Shown here: in pieces, positions 59,774 to 64,000 of the stretch
How positions within the stretch are numbered: position 1 is the stretch's first letter
Layout of the letters: every line of letters starts with the position of its first letter
Origin: Chitinophaga filiformis
Lineage (GTDB): Bacteria > Bacteroidota > Bacteroidia > Chitinophagales > Chitinophagaceae
Assembly (NCBI RefSeq): GCF_900102545.1
Contig: NZ_FNBN01000005.1
Location: forward strand, 458,306 to 522,305
Length of the DNA: 64,000 nt
Direction: 5' to 3'
The notes under the pieces: model-generated
What the model was told of the DNA's origin: nothing
The model's database searches: none
Seen by the model: the letters and a program-made list of their open reading frames with translations, nothing else
Position numbers and translations under genes: made by a program

Positions 59774-60655
59774 TTATTTCCGCTCCCGCATATCCCGGAG
59801 TAGTCTGATGCTTAGGAGGGCAATGAGCACAATAATGCTGCATATCCCTGCCCAGATCCACACTTTACTCGTGAAAACGGTAGAATTTGTTTCAGCTGCC
59901 GGTGAAGGCATATTTTTTATAACGGCCGGAATGGGTGTGATATTGCCTGCCTCTAGCATAGTGATCTTATCCGGTAGTTTATTGGCGAAATAAGGCAGGT
60001 CATAAACCGGCGCCGGTAGGTCAGGAACACCTGTCTTCAGCAGGTAGCTTTTCCCTTGTTCCAGCCAGGCAGTAAGATAAATATGCTGCTGCCAGGCGCT
60101 GATGTCTTTTACATGCAGGGCAGGATTGTCTTCATTTTTGATAATGATGAAACACTGCTTTGTTTTGAGCGGTGTATGTAATTTAAATACAGCCGCCTGG
60201 CCAGACACGAGGACAAATTCCTGTCCAGGAGTTATTCCGGTGGTATCCTCCGTAATGTATACATACCGTTTAAAATAGGCCGGAGTGGCCACTCTCAGTG
60301 TCAGTCGCTCGATAAGATATTCCTCTTTGAATTGCAGTTGAATGACTGTTCTCCTGGATGTCGCATCGTTCCTGGTAGTTATCACCGGAGAAGGCAGGAC
60401 AACGTAGGGGGTATCGCGCCGCAAAATGTAGGAAACAGCTGTTTCCCGGTCAAAGAGCCGCACATCTGTCAGCGCAGTATCATCACTTTTAGCAATGAAT
60501 GCCGGTTGCAGAGAGATATTATAAAAGCCTGTTTCACTAATAGCAGGTAGCCCTGCCTGCCAGGTAAATTGTTGTGCGCTGGCAGGTAGTATACCAGTGA
60601 TGGTGAACAGGAACGTGAATAATTGAATGAACTTAACCGTTCGTTTGGTTCTCAT
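59774..60655 (-). CDS. DUF3999 membrane protein
   Basis: A 293-residue protein with a signal peptide (FIQLFTFLFTITGILPASA), an extracytoplasmic beta-rich region (ISETGFYNISLQPAFIA, LTLRVATPAYFKRYVYI) and one C-terminal transmembrane helix (IWAGICSIIVLIALLSIRLL) with a basic tail. DUF3999 proteins usually sit next to DUF2339 proteins, as here. Its start lies 23 bp inside the end of the DUF2339 gene. The function is unknown; a transport or envelope role is possible. Confidence 0.87.
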   Translation of the reverse strand: MRTKRTVKFIQLFTFLFTITGILPASAQQFTWQAGLPAISETGFYNISLQPAFIAKSDDTALTDVRLFDRETAVSYILRRDTPYVVLPSPVITTRNDATSRRTVIQLQFKEEYLIERLTLRVATPAYFKRYVYITEDTTGITPGQEFVLVSGQAAVFKLHTPLKTKQCFIIIKNEDNPALHVKDISAWQQHIYLTAWLEQGKSYLLKTGVPDLPAPVYDLPYFANKLPDKITMLEAGNITPIPAVIKNMPSPAAETNSTVFTSKVWIWAGICSIIVLIALLSIRLLRDMRERK

Positions 60656-63119
60656 CTGTTAGCAATATTTTTTTCAGTCGCTGATACATAAAAGAAATGA
60701 TCAGCAGGATAATACCTAAGGAAATAAATGCTGCGATCTTTCCGCCTTCCGACAGATCATGCAGATCAAACAGGAATAGTTTCAGCAGCGTCAAAGCAAA
60801 TAAACTGATAGCAATAATACGCACCTGTTTTGATTGCCACCTGAATCCAAGATAGATCAGGGTAAAGGCAAAGGCACCCCAGAGAATGGTATACCCGGTA
60901 CGCTGACTGTTGTTGGTAACATCGCTGCTATGGATATTCGGCTGCCAGGTGCTCAACGCTACGATATGATCAAGCGAGGCGCTTAACACATATAGTACAC
61001 TCAAAGTGGCGATCCACTGGAACGCGTGACTGTACTCTTTTCTTTCCAGCGACTTCACCGTTAGATGTGCCTGAGCAAGCATGGGAAACAAAGAAACGAT
61101 CAGTAGACAGCCAACTACAAAGTACGCGAGCGGCTGATGATTCTGCAGATAATCTGTTCTTACATCGATGATCATGTCATTGTAAAAGACAATAAATGCA
61201 ATGATAAATACTCCGGCAACAAACAAAAACATCATTCTGACAGCATCATGTTCTTTCCTGCTGTGATAGAGCATATAAGCAATGAATACGTAATTGTAAA
61301 TACCTGTGCAAAGGGTTGTAGCTCCACGCCAGTAGTGAATAGACTGGTAAGCAAGTTCCAGGATGCCGGTGAGATAAATGAAGCCTACGAGAACAATGCC
61401 TAATGCATATCTTATTGAGGAGATCTGCGCATTGAGATGTTGATCTTCATGCACCTCTTTTTTCAGCAGCCGTCTTATTATAACTACTGCTGCGATACAT
61501 ACAACACCTGTAATGAATCCCTGGTTAATAAAGGGCGGTTCCCATGGCATGAAATAATCGTATTCTTCAAAATGGGAATATGTATGCCACCAATCAATCT
61601 GAAGGCTGACAAACATCAGACAGAATACTATACCCGAAGCATATTGCATTAACGCTATACGTGAGCGTTGATATAACCACAGTAACAATACAGATTCTGC
61701 GGCCCAGAATAATGTAATATGATTTCCGTTCAATTGTACCGGCGCCGTCAGACTTAGAAAACTGAGTGTAAGACCTATCAGTAAGTAAACCAGATTTCTG
61801 TCAGCGCGTTGAATGCGGTAAAGTGCGTAGGCGAATATGAAATTAAAAACAGCCATGCAAGCTGTGAACAGGCCCTGGTAACGTCCCGCATCGCTATCAA
61901 ATTCAGGAACGCCAGCTTTACCTATATGCGCCAATATTACCATACCTGCCGCATAATAAAGAAAGGTGTTACTGAGCAGCATCATAATCTCTATTACCTT
62001 AAAGTCGATCCGCTGCCTTAGGTTGTTCACCACATTCATAAGGAAGAAAACAACATAGAACAGGGTGGCAAATATCAGTGCGGTACCATAAGGCACCGCT
62101 TTGCCTTCTTTCTGGCTAATGTTGTAAGAAAGCCAGGTACCGAATAGTATGACAGTGGCTATATAACTAATGATGTTAACGATATTCCACTTCTTGTAAT
62201 ATGCCAGTATCAGCATACCTACATTCAGGATGAGAATATAAGTGAACAGTACAGCTGCATTGCCTGCGCCCGTGCTGACCAGCAGGGGAGAGGAGAATCC
62301 ACCGAGTATGGCAAGAACAGCCAGTTCTTTCCGGTCGTAACTGAGCGACAATACAACAGTGAATGCGGTAATCAGCACCATCATAATAAAGGCCAGCGTC
62401 TGACTAATGAGATGATATTGCTGAAACGCGATTGTGATACTGAAATAGAGGACTGCCACACCTCCGCCCACCAGTACAGAACTGAATGCAGTGAAAGTTT
62501 TCCGCAGACGGTGTGCAAGACCTATCAGGATACCACCGCAAACGATTCCTATGAAAGTTCTGCCGATTTCATTGATCCAGTTCTTATCTATCGCATACTT
62601 CAGGAAAAACCCTATACCGATAACGAGAATAGCGATACCGATCTTGTTGAACAGGTTTTCTCCGATGAATTTTTCCAGATCCGGATTCTTTTCCCAGAAA
62701 GTAGGAGTGGGTTCTTTCGGTTTTGCTGGTTCCCGTGCGGTGATTGGCGCCGTTACCGGAGCAGTAAATGTTGCCTCTCCTGCCGGTTGCGGCATTTCCG
62801 GAACAGGCATTGGTGCGGTCGTTTCCGGTTGTGGCGGAGTAATTACTTCAGTAACGGGGAGCGCCGGAGCTTTCGGTACCACTACAGGAGGAACTACTGG
62901 CGGAATATGCGGTGCAGGCTCAGGCTGCAATGCTGGTTGCCTGTTATAATCAGGTGAAGCTGTTTTTTCTTCTTTTGTTGTTGGGGCAACTCTTTCCCGC
63001 TGTCTTATGAGAAGATCCAATTTATGGTTCATCTCTTCTATTTTACTTGTGAGATCATTCTTTGTAGTGATGACCATTATAAGAATGACAATCAGAAGTA
63101 TAAAGGTAAATACAGCCAT
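60633..63119 (-). CDS. DUF2339 multi-pass membrane protein
   Basis: An 828-residue protein. A short N-terminal helix (FTFILLIVILIMVITT) is followed by a coiled segment and a Pro-rich linker (about 50-145). About 20 transmembrane helices then follow, beginning near NLFNKIGIAILVIGIGFFLKYAIDKNWINEIGR with the family motif split across it. A conserved helix pair is GFSSPLLVSTGAGNAAVLFTY. The family is widespread in Bacteroidota and uncharacterised. Translation continues into the DUF3999 gene by overlap, so the two are probably one unit. A -7-like TATATTTG (complement of 63333-63340) lies about 215 bp upstream. Confidence 0.9.
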   Translation of the reverse strand: MAVFTFILLIVILIMVITTKNDLTSKIEEMNHKLDLLIRQRERVAPTTKEEKTASPDYNRQPALQPEPAPHIPPVVPPVVVPKAPALPVTEVITPPQPETTAPMPVPEMPQPAGEATFTAPVTAPITAREPAKPKEPTPTFWEKNPDLEKFIGENLFNKIGIAILVIGIGFFLKYAIDKNWINEIGRTFIGIVCGGILIGLAHRLRKTFTAFSSVLVGGGVAVLYFSITIAFQQYHLISQTLAFIMMVLITAFTVVLSLSYDRKELAVLAILGGFSSPLLVSTGAGNAAVLFTYILILNVGMLILAYYKKWNIVNIISYIATVILFGTWLSYNISQKEGKAVPYGTALIFATLFYVVFFLMNVVNNLRQRIDFKVIEIMMLLSNTFLYYAAGMVILAHIGKAGVPEFDSDAGRYQGLFTACMAVFNFIFAYALYRIQRADRNLVYLLIGLTLSFLSLTAPVQLNGNHITLFWAAESVLLLWLYQRSRIALMQYASGIVFCLMFVSLQIDWWHTYSHFEEYDYFMPWEPPFINQGFITGVVCIAAVVIIRRLLKKEVHEDQHLNAQISSIRYALGIVLVGFIYLTGILELAYQSIHYWRGATTLCTGIYNYVFIAYMLYHSRKEHDAVRMMFLFVAGVFIIAFIVFYNDMIIDVRTDYLQNHQPLAYFVVGCLLIVSLFPMLAQAHLTVKSLERKEYSHAFQWIATLSVLYVLSASLDHIVALSTWQPNIHSSDVTNNSQRTGYTILWGAFAFTLIYLGFRWQSKQVRIIAISLFALTLLKLFLFDLHDLSEGGKIAAFISLGIILLIISFMYQRLKKILLTDENQTNG

Positions 63120-63432
63120 AAAGCGTAGGTATTGTTGGGAATATTACATGAATATAGGCTTTTGTTAATAAAAAGCCCCGTATTCAGTGCGAACACGAGG
63201 CGTTATCAACATTGCAACTGAGTAAACGAATGTTTTGATTTGTCTGCTATGTCCGGATCCCATCAGCACCTTTTTGTGAAATAGTTCTTAACCGCATTTC
63301 CTGAGGCAGACTGTTCTGTTTTCATTATTAAACAAATATATTATATATTTTAATAAAAAACTATATTATCTCTATTTAATCAATTAAATTCCTAGCATGT
63401 TATAGTGGAAGCACCTTTGTACAAAGATGAAT
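63120..63432. other. A/T-rich intergenic region upstream of DUF2339
   Basis: About 310 bp with no ORF of coding character. It holds a minus-strand -7-like TATATTTG (complement of 63333-63340) and a partial hairpin near 63173-63200 (GCCCCGT...ACGAGGC). The stretch 63325-63385 is extremely A/T-rich. Confidence 0.5.
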
Positions 63433-63440
63433 AGCTTATT

Positions 63441-63484
63441 AAACGGAAAGCTGCCTTATATCGAAGAGGCTTTCCGTTTTTAAT
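63441..63484 (+). terminator. Terminator-like hairpin
   Basis: Perfect 11-bp stem AAACGGAAAGC (63441-63451) / GCTTTCCGTTT (63469-63479), 17-nt loop, then a T-rich stretch. It lies 60 bp before the long hairpin at 63545. An 18-codon ORF (63427-63483) spans it and is probably not a gene. Confidence 0.7.
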
Positions 63485-63544
63485 CCAGCGCATTTCAATT
63501 TATGTTCTGATTGACAAGGATCAGAACCCGTTCTGAACAGGTAT

Positions 63545-63676
63545 AAACCTATTTCAGGACCTGACAAACAATGGTTCTCCTATGGGTATCTTACGTTCAT
63601 CTTACGTCTTTGAACGTAGGATGAACGTAAGATACCCATAGGAGAACCATTGTTTGTCAGGTCCTGAAATAGGTTT
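63545..63676. repeat. 132-bp near-perfect palindrome of twelve 11-bp units
   Basis: Reading in steps of 11 from 63545, units are AAACCTATTTC, AGGACCTGACA, AACAATGGTTC, TCCTATGGGTA, TCTTACGTTCA, TCTTACGTCTT, then TGAACGTAGGA, TGAACGTAAGA, TACCCATAGGA, GAACCATTGTT, TGTCAGGTCCT, GAAATAGGTTT. Units 12, 11, 10, 9 and 8 are exact reverse complements of 1, 2, 3, 4 and 5; units 6 and 7 differ by a few bases and form the loop region. The arms total about 63 bp with one mismatch. It ends 22 bp before the IS3-like orfA ATG. Confidence 0.95.
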
Positions 63677-63695
63677 ACACTTTAAAAAGTGTAAA
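63674..63695 (+). promoter_or_regulatory. Small hairpin before the orfA start codon
   Basis: TTTACACTT (63674-63682) pairs with AAGTGTAAA (63687-63695) with a 4-nt loop, ending 2 nt before the ATG at 63698. Its left arm shares 3 bases with the end of the long palindrome, so the two folds compete at that edge. It could hide the start codon. Confidence 0.55.
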
Positions 63696-63697
63696 AC

Positions 63698-64000
63698 ATG
63701 CAAAATTCAAACAATCAGGGACGCAAGGGACGTCTGGGCCCGCAGTTCCAATATGAGCAGTCGTTCATGGACAAAGTAGTGGCCGATTACATGGCCGGAG
63801 ACCAAAGCATGAGCCAGGTCGCAGCTCGTTATAGGATCACTAAAACCCAAGTGGCTTATTGGTACTCTCTTTTTTCTTCCGAACTTAGGCAAACGACTTT
63901 GGAAAAAACCATAATATCTACGGCCATGACAGAACAGGAAAAAAAAGAGTTTGATGCATTGAAGAAGCAAAATGAAGAACTCCGTAAAAAGCTAGAACAT
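63698..64000 (+). CDS. IS3-like transposase OrfA, 5' part only
   Basis: Partial gene, 101 codons to the right edge. The ATG at 63698 is the first in frame; a TAA lies two codons upstream. After a basic N terminus (NNQGRKGRLGP) comes a helix-turn-helix (VVADYMAGDQSMSQVAARY, RITKTQVAYWY; about 27-57). A charged leucine-zipper-like helix follows (EQEKKEFDALKKQNEELRKK, about 80-99). This layout is that of IS3/IS911-family OrfA, which makes transposase OrfAB by -1 frameshifting with orfB. orfB and the element ends are outside the window, so a stand-alone HTH protein is possible. Confidence 0.6.
   Translation, partial: MQNSNNQGRKGRLGPQFQYEQSFMDKVVADYMAGDQSMSQVAARYRITKTQVAYWYSLFSSELRQTTLEKTIISTAMTEQEKKEFDALKKQNEELRKKLEH

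Noticed and set aside
63427..63483. 18-codon ORF spanning a hairpin, possible leader peptide
   Set aside because: The peptide (MNSLLNGKLPYIEEAFRF) has no run of a single amino acid, and no gene directly downstream is read through; a simple terminator is enough.
1..64000. tRNA or rRNA genes, prophage or integrated conjugative element
   Set aside because: I read the intergenic regions on both strands and saw no cloverleaf, rRNA segment, integrase, portal or terminase gene. Only the partial IS3-like orfA at the right edge suggests a mobile element.

Overview
This window looks like a chromosome segment from a Bacteroidota species in the Chitinophagaceae, most like Chitinophaga. Three things point there. 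The gene content includes BlaI/M56 regulation, SusD-free housekeeping operons, split pntA, a DUF1343 muramidase and Bacteroidota-type PNPase and Mrp proteins. Many promoters carry the Bacteroidota -7 box TAnnTTTG, some with a -33 TTTG about 19 bp upstream. Start codons mostly lack strong Shine-Dalgarno sequences. I see no rRNA, tRNA, CRISPR array or prophage. The taxonomic call is an inference from familiarity with these families, not from a search.

Layout. 1-0.9 kb: a divergent blaI/M56 sensor pair with two operators overlapping the promoter, then a 418-bp intergenic region built of 11-bp repeats. 1.3-9.3 kb: ftsE, rpsO-pnp, a NIPSNAP protein, an unknown secreted protein, prmA, plsY and an M48 lipoprotein protease. 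9.3-14.5 kb: an OxyR-type regulator, an unknown coiled secreted protein, a GT2 transferase with a methyltransferase, and an esterase. 14.6-24.5 kb: a haem cluster, hemA-hemC-hemD-hemE-hemF-hemB-hemL on the minus strand and hemH-hemG divergent on the plus strand. It encodes every step from glutamyl-tRNA to protohaem. 24.5-28.6 kb: a frameshifted gene remnant, a DUF72/unknown/zincless Fpg-like operon and a membrane protein. 28.6-33.2 kb: a bacterial eRF1-like (baeRF) protein divergent from pntAA-pntAB-pntB. 33.2-43.2 kb: an RsmF-like methyltransferase, a LysM-DPBB protein, NamZ-like DUF1343 plus fmt, FKBP, a thioesterase with a CWC protein, metE and pepT. 43.3-57.4 kb: exbB/exbD, prmC, ribD with a duplicated-domain secreted protein and a YigZ protein, an HBD-type dehydrogenase, mrp, a sugar oxidoreductase/epimerase pair, pyrF, a glutaryl-CoA dehydrogenase and apbE. 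57.4-63.1 kb: an outer-membrane barrel, a DUF4136 lipoprotein, a HAD hydrolase and a DUF2339/DUF3999 membrane pair. 63.5-64 kb: a 132-bp hairpin made of twelve 11-bp units directly upstream of a truncated IS3-like orfA.

The most unusual signal is a set of intergenic arrays with an exact 11-bp period (979-1022, 1053-1217, 14524-14567, 24726-24780, 48687-48730, 63545-63676). Several fold into long palindromes; the clearest is the 132-bp hairpin, where unit k is the reverse complement of unit 13-k. I do not recognise these as a named family. Other points of interest are the BlaI operator layout, a baeRF protein without a GGQ glutamine, an Mrp protein without its CxxC pair, a HemB without zinc cysteines, and the DUF72/unknown/Fpg-like operon.
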